Below, piece by piece: positions 17,156-25,390 of a stretch of 42,215 nt of DNA. The DNA comes from Candidatus Margulisiibacteriota bacterium. Lineage in GTDB: Bacteria; Margulisbacteria; Riflemargulisbacteria; GWF2-39-127. Position 1 is the stretch's first letter. Each line of letters starts with the position of its first letter. A program made the translations under genes and the position numbers. Under the pieces are notes generated by a model. That model made no database searches. It saw nothing but the letters and a program-made list of their open reading frames with translations, and was not told where the DNA came from. The DNA lies in the NCBI GenBank assembly GCA_003242895.1, contig QKMY01000005.1, positions 1 to 42,215 of the forward strand, in the 5' to 3' direction.

Positions 17156-17770
17156 TTAAGTAACGTCATTAAGATAATTATATAAGTTACCTTCAGGATA
17201 ATCTTTTTCGCAGGTTATCTTATTCTCGCCAGGAGTAACAATAAACTTGTAATTTAGCAGATACGGGTTCGAAACTAACTCCGGGTTAACCTCATATCGA
17301 AAAATGATTTTGCCGGTCGTTCCATTATCCTCATAATCTATTTCCGCCAGTTTATGTGACTTATTATTAACCCACAGATACTGTTGCAAAACAAGAAACA
17401 GGTCCATGGTGACCCCTGCGCGCAATATATCATCTGTTGAAATATTTTGCCTAAATATAAGGACTTCTCCATCAACATTTACAAATAAGTTCCTTAAGCT
17501 TTCTTTTTGCTGTTCATATGTGGGGAAAATATCAGAGCGCATGATCTTCCCGGATGAAAAATCCAGTTGCCGGTGACCATCGGCAAGGTTCAATTGTGGA
17601 CGCGCCATATCTTTATAGTTAATTACAACCAGCTTTGAATCATTAGTATTGCCATATCCACTGAGAGCTTTCACATTTGGCGAACAGAAACGTATGAATT
17701 TTAATTTAAGGTCATTGATGGTTGCCGAATATGGAACTTCATCTCTGATTTTTATAATTTTCTTATTCAC
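17156..17770 (-). CDS. hypothetical protein between the biotin operons
   Basis: A 204-residue protein with no recognised family. It has no signal peptide or membrane segment and a beta-rich pattern in its second half (KIIFRYEVNP, YKFIVTPGENKITCEK). The start is a GTG at 17770 with AAAGGA about 12 bases upstream, a weak arrangement; a downstream start is possible. It lies between bioB and the divergent bioH-like gene, transcribed toward bioB, and could be a biotin-related or simply an interposed gene. Confidence 0.5.
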   Translation of the reverse strand: MNKKIIKIRDEVPYSATINDLKLKFIRFCSPNVKALSGYGNTNDSKLVVINYKDMARPQLNLADGHRQLDFSSGKIMRSDIFPTYEQQKESLRNLFVNVDGEVLIFRQNISTDDILRAGVTMDLFLVLQQYLWVNNKSHKLAEIDYEDNGTTGKIIFRYEVNPELVSNPYLLNYKFIVTPGENKITCEKDYPEGNLYNYLNDVT

Positions 17771-17985
17771 CGGCCACTCACGTCCTTTACTTGTACTCTG
17801 CAGGGAACTTTATTAACCATTATTTTGTTTAATGTAACAGCACTATATGTTTTTAGAATATTTCGGCACTCACCAGAGCGCACTATCAGACTTTTTGAAC
17901 ACATAAATATATTGCAAAAATCCTCCAGACATTGCATCGATAATATTTGTTGTATGTAAATAAACTGGCGGGGCCTACAAATACT

Positions 17986-18014
17986 TTGAAATACAGCTCT
18001 ATATTTGTTAGAAT
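17986..18014 (+). promoter_or_regulatory. promoter of the bioH-bioC pair
   Basis: TTGAAA (17986-17991), a 17-base spacer and TAGAAT (18009-18014) preceded by TG (18006-18007), an extended -10. This is the best-formed promoter near the biotin genes. The leader would be about 36 bases; no strong Shine-Dalgarno precedes the ATG at 18057. Confidence 0.6.
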
Positions 18015-18056
18015 AATCTACACCGTCACTTAATCTGCTCTAAAAGAAATATAACT

Positions 18057-18875
18057 ATGGAACTTATTACTTCCGATGGAATTAAAATAAACTTTGAAGT
18101 CTCCGGAAAAGGAAAACCGGTCATCTTTATTCATGGCTGGACCATGGACCAATCCGTTTATTTTTACCAACAGAAAGAGCTCAAAGAGTATCAGATAATA
18201 ACCGTCGACCTAAGAGGTCACGGAGCTTCCGATAAAAGTGAACCGATAGACCTGTCGTTTCCTAGAATGGGCAAAGATATCGCCGAACTAATATCCAGCC
18301 TTCCAATAACTAGCCCGGCCATTGCCGGCTGGTCTATGGGCGTATCAATCATTCTTTCATCGATCGACACGTTACAGCCGCTTGCCGGTTCATTTATTTT
18401 CCTGTCCGGCACTCCTAAGTTCATAGCCGGAGATAACCTTTCATTTGGCATGCGGGCAACAATAGCGAATCGATTAGCTGACAATATAAAAACCGACTAC
18501 CAACCGGCTCTATCTAATTTTTATCAACTTATATACCATTCCGAATGCGTCAATAAGGAAGAGAAAAAAATGCTTGAGTCACTCTTTAACAAGCTCCCCG
18601 GCTTAACTCCGCAAACCGTAGCACAAAAGACACTTGAACACCTCTACGAAGCAGATTACAGAGACCTTCTCAAAAAAATATTGGTGCCGACTCTGATCAT
18701 TTCTGGTACACTTGACAAAATTTGTTCTCCAGCCGCCTCTGAATATATGGCTAAGCTTATTTCGAACTGCGCATTTGAACCTATACCCGATGCCGGGCAC
18801 ATGCCTTTTCTTACGAAATCAGAACAATGCAATACGATTATAAAGGATTTTTTAAACCACCTATATGCGCCTTGA
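18057..18875 (+). CDS. bioH: BioH-like alpha/beta hydrolase (pimeloyl-ACP methyl ester esterase)
   Basis: A 272-residue alpha/beta hydrolase. The catalytic triad is visible: Ser93 in the nucleophile elbow GWSMG, Asp221 in SGTLDKI and His249 in AGHMPF; HGW at residues 26-28 forms the oxyanion hole and DLRGHG follows. E. coli BioH uses GWSLG and AGHAPF in the same positions. Its gene overlaps bioC by 11 bases, and the bioBFDA operon lies on the other side, so removal of the methyl group from pimeloyl-ACP methyl ester is the likely role. Other esterase isozymes do the same job in other bacteria, so the name bioH is by function and motif, not by proven orthology. Confidence 0.8.
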   Translation: MELITSDGIKINFEVSGKGKPVIFIHGWTMDQSVYFYQQKELKEYQIITVDLRGHGASDKSEPIDLSFPRMGKDIAELISSLPITSPAIAGWSMGVSIILSSIDTLQPLAGSFIFLSGTPKFIAGDNLSFGMRATIANRLADNIKTDYQPALSNFYQLIYHSECVNKEEKKMLESLFNKLPGLTPQTVAQKTLEHLYEADYRDLLKKILVPTLIISGTLDKICSPAASEYMAKLISNCAFEPIPDAGHMPFLTKSEQCNTIIKDFLNHLYAP

Positions 18876-19656
18876 ACAGATAACAAATAACTTCTCTAAA
18901 AAAGCTTCAAACTACAACTCCAAAGCTGTAATGCAAAAAGAGATAGCTGAAAAGCTCGCGTTATTTTTACCGGATAAAGAGTACAAAACTATTCTAGATG
19001 TCGGATGTGGGACCGGGTTCCTCACAAAACTCCTCCGACAAAAATATCCAAACAGTACAATTATCGGCGTAGATATTGCGCCCGCAATGATCGAAATTGC
19101 AAAAGAAAACGTTCCCGATGCCGAATTCCGATGCTGCTCGATCTACGAAATAGAAGACCTCAAAAATCAATTCGACCTGGTTGTATCGTCATCTGCACTT
19201 CACTGGATGCATGATCTATCTGAATGTTTTGCCATACTTCACGATATCCTTGTTCCCAATGGAGAAATAATTACCGCCATCTTTGTAGACGAATCACTTT
19301 TCGAATTAAAAGACTCGTTCAATTATGCTTACGAAAATACCAGGATCAAAAAGAAAAAACACGTCATAGATTTTCCCAAAAGCCAAGAAGTCATCGAAGA
19401 CCTCTCGAAGAAGTTCGAATTACTCTTCAACGAAAAAATAGCCTATTTTCTCAATTATTCCTCCGCAAAAAACTCAATAAAGGCCATTCGCGAAATAGGT
19501 GGAAATTATTCATATCTGTACAACCAATCATTTACTGAAAGAAAAACTATCTTTTCAACCGTTTTCACTTATTATGACAAAAAATACAGAGGAACAGCTG
19601 ACACAGTAATCCAAAGCTGGGAGATACTAATGCTCGGAGCAAAACGCAATGGCTAA
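18865..19656 (+). CDS. bioC: malonyl-ACP O-methyltransferase
   Basis: A 263-residue BioC-type methyltransferase that caps malonyl-ACP so that fatty-acid synthesis can build pimeloyl-ACP methyl ester. The N-terminus NNFSKKASNYNSKAVMQ matches the BioC pattern (FS.AA..Y...A..Q); motif I is ILDVGCGTGFLT, strand 2 ends GVDIAPAMI, and the substrate-side SSSALHWMHDL matches the SS.A.QW..DL segment of BioC. The ATG lies inside the end of the bioH-like gene, which suggests translational coupling. Its 3' end overlaps the convergent gene at 19653 by four bases. Confidence 0.88.
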   Translation: MRLEQITNNFSKKASNYNSKAVMQKEIAEKLALFLPDKEYKTILDVGCGTGFLTKLLRQKYPNSTIIGVDIAPAMIEIAKENVPDAEFRCCSIYEIEDLKNQFDLVVSSSALHWMHDLSECFAILHDILVPNGEIITAIFVDESLFELKDSFNYAYENTRIKKKKHVIDFPKSQEVIEDLSKKFELLFNEKIAYFLNYSSAKNSIKAIREIGGNYSYLYNQSFTERKTIFSTVFTYYDKKYRGTADTVIQSWEILMLGAKRNG

Positions 19657-21452
19657 AAAGGTTTCTGTTTCAAGATCTCGCCCTGAATCTCTGACTTTTT
19701 TTTCTGTACCTGTTTAAAAACGTTATTTACCTGAGCGTTCCACTCATTTTTTAGCCGGTTATAATTACTATTAACCTGTTTTTGTATCGATTGATATTCT
19801 GATTCCAACTCATTGATCTTCGGCGCAACTTCTTTATCCCACTGCTGAGAGAGTTGTCCTTTAATTTTTTGAGCCTGCACTTGCAGTATTCCTTTTGAAG
19901 CACGTTGAAAGAGAGCATCGAGATTAGTATCGATAAATACTTTCTTTCCATCCTGCCGGATGTTGATACGATAATCCTTTGTACTGCTCAGCATAGCGTA
20001 GAGTATCTGGTGAAAAGTATTTTTGGCATCATAGGTACCGGATGGCACGAAATCTGCATTGTTTGCTTTCACAACAACATTCGAGTTTATCGAGCCATTG
20101 GCATAATCGAGCAATCCACGGAAAATAAGCTTTCCTGAAGCAACGTCAAAAGGAATATACGTGGGATCCCAATATCTTTTTGCCAGGGGCAGGTTATCAC
20201 TTGCTGCCGCGAGGTGAAATACCCTCCTGTTTTTCCGGTAATCAAGGAACCCATTGATACGAACCGTGCCCTTAACATTCGCCCTCACCGAGTTAATAAC
20301 AAAAGTCGTTGGAATGTTTCGAATATCCTGATCGGATGTCACTTCTTTAATCACTCCATTAAAACTTATCCGATAATTTTCCGTGGTAAGGCTATCTACA
20401 TTGAACTGCCCGGAGAGGTTTAAGGTTTTGATCAAAAATTTTGGCTGAGCTCCCGGAACAGGCAAAAACTGTTTTTCAAGTCTTGTAACTAATTTCTCGA
20501 TTACACCGGGTTTTCTTTGTTTAACCCTTTTTTTTACTTCCCGGTACATTTCATTATATTGTTTCACCGAATCAATATATGCCATATATTTTTCTCCGAT
20601 TATCCGGTTAAAAAGATTCGGAACAGTTGATTGCGCTAATGAAACTTTGTTTTTAATTGTCGCAATATCCTTCCTACTCTGGAGTTTCACTTGAGTGATA
20701 TCCTTCTCTATTTTTTTAAAATCATTTTTCACAATATAGTTTAATGTCGTAATGGTAGTCTGGAAATTTCTGATATCGCTATTTAACCTATCTAATTGCT
20801 GGTAATATTGAGTATATTCCTGAAGGCTCTGTGGACTTGTGCGGGATATACGGTCCCATCTCGACTGAATGTTTTCTAGTTTTCCTGGAATGTTCGTACT
20901 GGCGATTTGTTGATTTACTGTCTCAGGTAGAAGTTTTATTGCGCTTGAAGACTGATTTAGCTTCTCAAAAGTTTTAAGCGAGTTTAGGTCGACAATATCG
21001 TTAAGATGTAATCTTTTTGAAATCTGACCTAAAGAGTAATATTTCTTTAACTCTTCCAGGCTCGGCAAGGTTGTTCCTTGTGTTTTTCCCGGCATTACAA
21101 CTGCAAGAGTAGCTCGTTTTGTAGCGAATCGAAGATCGTCAATATTCATCGTATCGATTAAATAGTGAAACCGAAGCACTGATGAGGTATCATAGGTAAG
21201 CTTGCAGTGCTTAAAACTCGCAAGGTTCCTCATCGGATTGTTACGATCTCCGATTTGGACATTATACAGGTCCATTGTATGGTTGCGCAGTGATAACCGG
21301 AGATCTCCGATATCAACCTTAGCTCCCAGGATTTCTTCCCCGTTTCTGGCAATTCTCGATTTTACAATTTGATCAAGCAGAAGGAAACGAAAGACAATAA
21401 TCCCAGCCACGATGATAATAAGGAATAATACAAACCCGTATATTTTTTTCAT
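19653..21452 (-). CDS. TIGR03545/AsmA-like envelope protein
   Basis: A 599-residue protein anchored by one N-terminal membrane helix (YGFVLFLIIIVAGIIVF). The next 100 residues follow the TIGR03545 pattern: a helix ending in GAKVDIGDLRLSL, then LYNVQIGDRNNPMRNL and a series of short beta strands, as in AsmA-like proteins of diderm envelopes. The middle (about 165-330) is helical with coiled-coil potential; beta-rich segments follow (about 340-480) and a second coiled coil ends the chain. Family role is not established; AsmA relatives are linked to outer-membrane lipid transport. I use the second Met (GGATG upstream) rather than 21461. The predicted topology places most of it in the periplasm. 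Confidence 0.7.
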   Translation of the reverse strand: MKKIYGFVLFLIIIVAGIIVFRFLLLDQIVKSRIARNGEEILGAKVDIGDLRLSLRNHTMDLYNVQIGDRNNPMRNLASFKHCKLTYDTSSVLRFHYLIDTMNIDDLRFATKRATLAVVMPGKTQGTTLPSLEELKKYYSLGQISKRLHLNDIVDLNSLKTFEKLNQSSSAIKLLPETVNQQIASTNIPGKLENIQSRWDRISRTSPQSLQEYTQYYQQLDRLNSDIRNFQTTITTLNYIVKNDFKKIEKDITQVKLQSRKDIATIKNKVSLAQSTVPNLFNRIIGEKYMAYIDSVKQYNEMYREVKKRVKQRKPGVIEKLVTRLEKQFLPVPGAQPKFLIKTLNLSGQFNVDSLTTENYRISFNGVIKEVTSDQDIRNIPTTFVINSVRANVKGTVRINGFLDYRKNRRVFHLAAASDNLPLAKRYWDPTYIPFDVASGKLIFRGLLDYANGSINSNVVVKANNADFVPSGTYDAKNTFHQILYAMLSSTKDYRINIRQDGKKVFIDTNLDALFQRASKGILQVQAQKIKGQLSQQWDKEVAPKINELESEYQSIQKQVNSNYNRLKNEWNAQVNNVFKQVQKKKSEIQGEILKQKPF

Positions 21453-21461
21453 AGCCAGCAT

Positions 21462-21781
21462 CCATTGTTTATCTTATATCATTCTTACAATAAATTAAGG
21501 TCGGTACATTATGCTGGGACATTATAGACAATTCTAGCCATTAGACAAGGTCCGGAATACCCGCCGGGAAGCTGTCACAGGTTGTTATTATTACCTTTAA
21601 ACTAAGACTATTCTGAGGTAAACTCATAGTAAGGCTCCTGGTATAATTTTCTGTCCATATCAGACAGACTCCTTAGGAGACCCTTTTATCTATTATTTTG
21701 CCCTAACAAAAAGCTACTTTCCGAATAGTTCCAGGTGCGGAACTGGAAAAAGTTATTTAAAAAATCAAGGAGAATTTGTCA
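21462..21781. other. intergenic region upstream of the DUF3795 gene
   Basis: No gene seen. It contains a likely promoter (extended -10 at 21639-21647), a short palindrome CTCCTTAGGAG near 21670, and a hairpin with arms AGTTCC (21727-21732) and GGAACT (21739-21744), which lies in the presumed leader about 25 bases before the ribosome binding site. Confidence 0.5.
21639..21647 (+). promoter_or_regulatory. extended -10 promoter of the DUF3795 gene
   Basis: TGGTATAAT combines a perfect -10 hexamer (21642-21647) with an upstream TG. The -35 region at 17 bases (TAAACT) is weak, as expected for extended -10 promoters. The leader would be about 125 bases. Confidence 0.45.
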
Positions 21782-22129
21782 ATGAAAACGATAACTGCTG
21801 ATAAAAGTTTGATTGCTGCTTGCGGGCTTTATTGCGGCGCTTGCAAACGATATTTGAATGAAAAATGTCCCGGCTGCAAAAAAAATGAGAAAGCGACCTG
21901 GTGCAAAACCAAAAGCTGCTGCAGCGAGAATAATTATTCTAGTTGCGCGGATTGCAAAACAGTTTCCGAAGCTAAAGATTGCAAAAAAGTAAACAATCTT
22001 ATCTCAAAGTTTTTTAGCTTGATCTTTCGCTCGAACAGGCTTGAATGCATAAATATTATCAAGAAAAACGGCTATGATAAATTCGCCCGGGAAATGGCAG
22101 AGAAAAAAACAATGACCATAAAAAAATAA
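21782..22129 (+). CDS. DUF3795 cysteine-rich protein
   Basis: A 115-residue protein with about a dozen Cys in the first 70 residues, in the DUF3795 order: AACGLYCGACKRYL, CPGCKK, WCKTKSCC, SSCADC and a final CKK, then a helical tail with FSLIFRSNRLECI. The spacing suggests bound zinc or an iron-sulfur cluster; the family's role is unknown. I choose the ATG at 21782, nine bases after AAGGAG, rather than the TTG two codons earlier. Likely cytosolic. It stands alone, followed by an aminotransferase gene after about 130 bases. Confidence 0.82.
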   Translation: MKTITADKSLIAACGLYCGACKRYLNEKCPGCKKNEKATWCKTKSCCSENNYSSCADCKTVSEAKDCKKVNNLISKFFSLIFRSNRLECINIIKKNGYDKFAREMAEKKTMTIKK

Positions 22130-22257
22130 AGCGCCTGCATTGGAAAAAAACTATTAGCCTGCGTACGGTCATTAGAGTAGAATATAAGCAACAGATAATT
22201 GGGTGCAGCAAAAAGTTAGCAGAAAAAGCAAAAAATTACCGAATCAAGGAGTAAGCT

Positions 22258-23466
22258 ATGAACCACCATTTTTCACGAAGAATGAATAACGCTCACAAAT
22301 CATTTATTCGGGAAATATTAAAGGTAGGCGAGAATCCTTCCGTAATTTCGTTTGCAGGAGGGCTTCCTAATCCTGACCTTTTTCCCATAAAAGAAATACA
22401 GGAAGCGTGCAATAAGGTACTTACAACCGGCGGTGCCGATGCCCTGCAATACAGCACAACCGAAGGATATCTGCCGCTCAGGGAATACATAGCCGGACGC
22501 TACCTAAAACGCTTCGGGCTTACAGTTGACCCTGCCGAAATACTTATAACGAACGGTTCCCAGCAAGGCTTGGACTTGCTGGGGAAAATATTTATCGATG
22601 AAGGAGACAATCTCATTATCGAACAGCCGGGATATCTGGGGGCAATTCAGGCATTTACGGCGTATACCCCTAATTTCTTCCCGGTTCCGCTTAATGAAGA
22701 TGGCATAGATATCGCAACTTTCTCTGAAACAGTAGCAACCGCCAAAGCCAAGTTTTTTTACTGTGTTCCGAATTTCCAGAATCCTTCCGGGATAACCTAT
22801 ACGAAAGAATGCCGGGAACAGGTAGCCCGCATACTCGACAAATCAGACACACTCCTGATCGAAGACGATCCTTATGGAGAACTGCGGTTCATTGGGGAAC
22901 CCAGCCCTACGTTCAGAAGCTATTTAGGAACTAAAGCAATAATTTTAGGAACCTTTTCAAAAATCGTTGTACCATCATTTCGGCTTGGCTGGGTCTATGC
23001 TCCCAAACGGATCATGGAAAAGCTTATCATCGCGAAACAAGGAACGGATCTCCATACGAATTACTTTTCACAAAAGATAGTGTCCCAGTATTTACAAGAC
23101 TATAACATTGATGATCATATAGAAAAAATTAAAGTAGTTTACAAAAAACATCGCGATACAATGATCCGAATGATCGAACAGCATTTCCCGTCAGAAATAG
23201 AATATACCAAACCTGAAGGCGGCATGTTCTTATGGGTCACATTGCCGGCAGGACTTACTTCGATGGCGCTGTTTGAGAGAGCATTAACAAAGGATGTCGC
23301 CTTTGTTCCCGGAAATCCGTTTTTTGTAAATACCAAAGGGAACAACACGTTACGGCTGAATTATTCGAATGCTAATGAAGAAATGATAGAAAAAGGCATA
23401 AAAAAGCTAGGAGAAGCCATAAAGGAACTCATAACAAGTCAGGCAAAAACTCTATGTCCCGCTTAA
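22258..23466 (+). CDS. PLP-dependent aminotransferase (2-aminoadipate/MocR-type fold class I)
   Basis: A 402-residue class I/II aminotransferase. Characteristic elements are ISFAGGLPNPDLFP, LQYSTTEGYLPLREYIA, ITNGSQQGLDLLGKIF, the NPSG turn, the DDPYGELRF strand and the Schiff-base Lys in GTFSKIVVPSFRLGW. These match the 2-aminoadipate aminotransferase (LysN) group and MocR-type catalytic domains without the DNA-binding part. Likely substrates are aromatic, branched or 2-aminoadipate amino acids; the sequence alone does not choose. A weak AAGGAG site precedes the ATG. Its end overlaps the convergent RLAN/ATP-grasp gene by 15 bases. Confidence 0.85.
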   Translation: MNHHFSRRMNNAHKSFIREILKVGENPSVISFAGGLPNPDLFPIKEIQEACNKVLTTGGADALQYSTTEGYLPLREYIAGRYLKRFGLTVDPAEILITNGSQQGLDLLGKIFIDEGDNLIIEQPGYLGAIQAFTAYTPNFFPVPLNEDGIDIATFSETVATAKAKFFYCVPNFQNPSGITYTKECREQVARILDKSDTLLIEDDPYGELRFIGEPSPTFRSYLGTKAIILGTFSKIVVPSFRLGWVYAPKRIMEKLIIAKQGTDLHTNYFSQKIVSQYLQDYNIDDHIEKIKVVYKKHRDTMIRMIEQHFPSEIEYTKPEGGMFLWVTLPAGLTSMALFERALTKDVAFVPGNPFFVNTKGNNTLRLNYSNANEEMIEKGIKKLGEAIKELITSQAKTLCPA

Positions 23467-24924
23467 ACCATGTTTTCTGTACTCAATTCGTTTAAGGAAA
23501 ACTTTCATAATTTTTAAATACATTTCCGCTTTGATGACGGCATCTTCGACACCGGAATCAATCGTCGGATTATCGTTAATTTCAATGACATACAGCTTAC
23601 CCTCGATCTGCTTGATATCCACACCATACAGCCCATCTCCGATGAGATTCGCCGCTTTCAGTGCAATACTCACCACCTCTTTTGGCGAATCCTCAACAGC
23701 TAAGGTTTCGAAATCACCATAAATACTTCGCCCGGAAGAAGTACGCTTAACAATCTGCCAGTGTTTATCAGCCATATAGTATTTGCATACATATAACGGC
23801 TGTCGATCAAGGACCCCAACCCGCCAATCAAACGTTGTAGGCAAAAACTCCTGCGCGATTATCATATCCGATTCCTCAAGCATCAACTTCACTTTTTCTT
23901 TAAATTCTCTCTCATCGTCAACTTTTATTACCCCCAGAGAAAAAGAGCTATCAGGCAATTTCAGCACACAGGGAAACCCGAGCTGATGTTTGACCGGGGA
24001 GACATTCGCATTATGAAGAATGACAGTCTTTGGTGTGTTAATTTTATGCCGTTTTAATAGCTCAGACAGGTAAACCTTGTTCGTACAGCGCAATATCGAC
24101 TCAGGATCGTCAACAAGCACCAGACCATCTCTCTCCGCCTGTCGCGAAAACTTATAGGTATGATGGTTTACCTTCGTCGTTTCCCGAATAAAAAGGGCAT
24201 CAAACTGAGCAATCCTTCCCAGATCATTTTTTCCAATAATTTCCGGTTCCAATCCCACTGTTTTTGCAGCTCTCAAGAATTTTTGCATAGCCTTGGGGTT
24301 TGATGGACTATCCTTCTCTTGGGAATTAGCAAGTATCGCTATATCATACCGATAGAATTCTCTTCTTGGCCGATTACAGCGGCGATTATCGAAATACTCC
24401 CTTGCGGCAAAGACAATGAATTCACGATGGTGCTCAGGAATATCACTCACCGATAAAGGTTTAATAGTTTGAAGATGCCACTTATTATTACTGCAAACAA
24501 AACTGGCACGCAAAAGCGGCGCTTGAAATACATAAAAAAGTTGAACGCTTAAACGTTCATATATCTTAGCAACAGTCCTTGCAAAATAAATACTGATCGT
24601 AAATTTAGTTGATTTAATATGCCGCAAGCTCTTCTGGATAAGTTGGTCAAGTTCATCTGAAATAAAGCGTATTACCGGCTGTGAATTCATATCAAGGATA
24701 TTGCTGATCTCAGGTAATGGCTTATGCGCACGCGCTGCAGCTAACAACGAGACATAGTAACCGATACTCTGGTATTGATATGATCGGCAAAGATTAAAAA
24801 CCCTCGTCCGGTTAAACTCACTGAAATCATCCTTGCGCAAGTATTCCCTTGCAGAAATAACTACAACTCCAGGAATATCTATCGGCCAATCTTTAGGATT
24901 GTTAACAACAACTAATATCTGCAT
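23452..24924 (-). CDS. RimK-like ATP-grasp protein with RLAN domain
   Basis: A 490-residue ligase-like protein. The N-terminal part (about 1-150: QILVVVNNPKDWP, ISAREYL, RVFNLCRSYQYQSIGYYVS) matches the RLAN domain found ahead of RimK-like ATP-grasp domains. The ATP-grasp part (about 250-480) has the family order: LKLPDSS, the IAQEFLPT strand, FDWRVGVLD, GDGLYGVDI and the metal-binding EINDNPTID. Such enzymes join an amino acid or peptide to a carboxylate through an acyl-phosphate. The substrate is unknown: RLAN proteins are usually found with acetyltransferases or glutamate-cysteine-ligase-like genes, neither of which is here. Probably cytosolic. Confidence 0.82.
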   Translation of the reverse strand: MQILVVVNNPKDWPIDIPGVVVISAREYLRKDDFSEFNRTRVFNLCRSYQYQSIGYYVSLLAAARAHKPLPEISNILDMNSQPVIRFISDELDQLIQKSLRHIKSTKFTISIYFARTVAKIYERLSVQLFYVFQAPLLRASFVCSNNKWHLQTIKPLSVSDIPEHHREFIVFAAREYFDNRRCNRPRREFYRYDIAILANSQEKDSPSNPKAMQKFLRAAKTVGLEPEIIGKNDLGRIAQFDALFIRETTKVNHHTYKFSRQAERDGLVLVDDPESILRCTNKVYLSELLKRHKINTPKTVILHNANVSPVKHQLGFPCVLKLPDSSFSLGVIKVDDEREFKEKVKLMLEESDMIIAQEFLPTTFDWRVGVLDRQPLYVCKYYMADKHWQIVKRTSSGRSIYGDFETLAVEDSPKEVVSIALKAANLIGDGLYGVDIKQIEGKLYVIEINDNPTIDSGVEDAVIKAEMYLKIMKVFLKRIEYRKHGLSGT

Positions 24925-25282
24925 AAACCAGTTTCATAACTATAGACACTTAATTAGGCAATAATTTTAATAACTTTTTAAGATAAAACCTTCAGTCTTA
25001 ACTGTTTTCAAATCCCGTTTAATTATCATCTGACTAAGCCACCTGTTGCCAGGCCTTATTCTATACGAAAAGTCTAATAAACAAAAGAAGCAATATAAGT
25101 CACAAACAGCACTTGCAGTCAGGCGGATAATTTAAAAAAATATTTTGCTTTTTTTAACACAAAAATTTGTGCTGGAAAAAAATATTTTTTTGATGTATTT
25201 TATGCACAAATTAAAGACAATAAAAATGTTCATTTATGATAAAGCAATATTATTATTACTATTAAAACAAAAACAATACTTA
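24925..25282. other. AT-rich intergenic region upstream of the epimerase operon
   Basis: No gene seen on either strand. A strongly AT-rich stretch around 25130-25280 includes a near-palindrome CACAAAAATTTGTG (about 25159-25172) and a related GCACAAATT nearby at about 25203. These could be regulator sites or simply the AT-rich upstream part of the operon promoter; I cannot fix the promoter with confidence. Confidence 0.45.
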
Positions 25283-25388
25283 GGTTACCTCGTTATCGAC
25301 AATAGTGACAAATGAAATCGATAATGTAGCGTGTTCGCGCAAACAGATCGAACATAATGCGTAAAATGACGATCAATAAGAGGTAACT
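25283..25388 (+). ncRNA. candidate structured 5' leader (three-way junction) sequestering the RBS
   Basis: Three nested complementary pairs can be read directly. P1: GGTTACCTC (25283-25291) with GAGGTAACT (25380-25388). P2: GTTATCGA (25292-25299) with TCGATAAT (25318-25325). P3: GTGTTCG (25331-25337) with CGAACAT (25349-25355). Each contains one G-U pair at an end. P1 closes a junction holding P2 and P3, and its 3' strand is the ribosome binding site (GAGGT) of the gene starting at 25391. In this fold the operon would not be translated. It does not look like a riboswitch class I know. Transcription through this stretch is assumed, not shown. Confidence 0.5.
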
Positions 25389-25390
25389 GA

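Noticed and set aside
25283-25388. Known riboswitch classes for the structured leader
   Set aside because: I could not match the conserved cores of the SAM, cobalamin, preQ1, c-di-GMP, TPP or glycine classes that I know, so I leave it as an unassigned structure.
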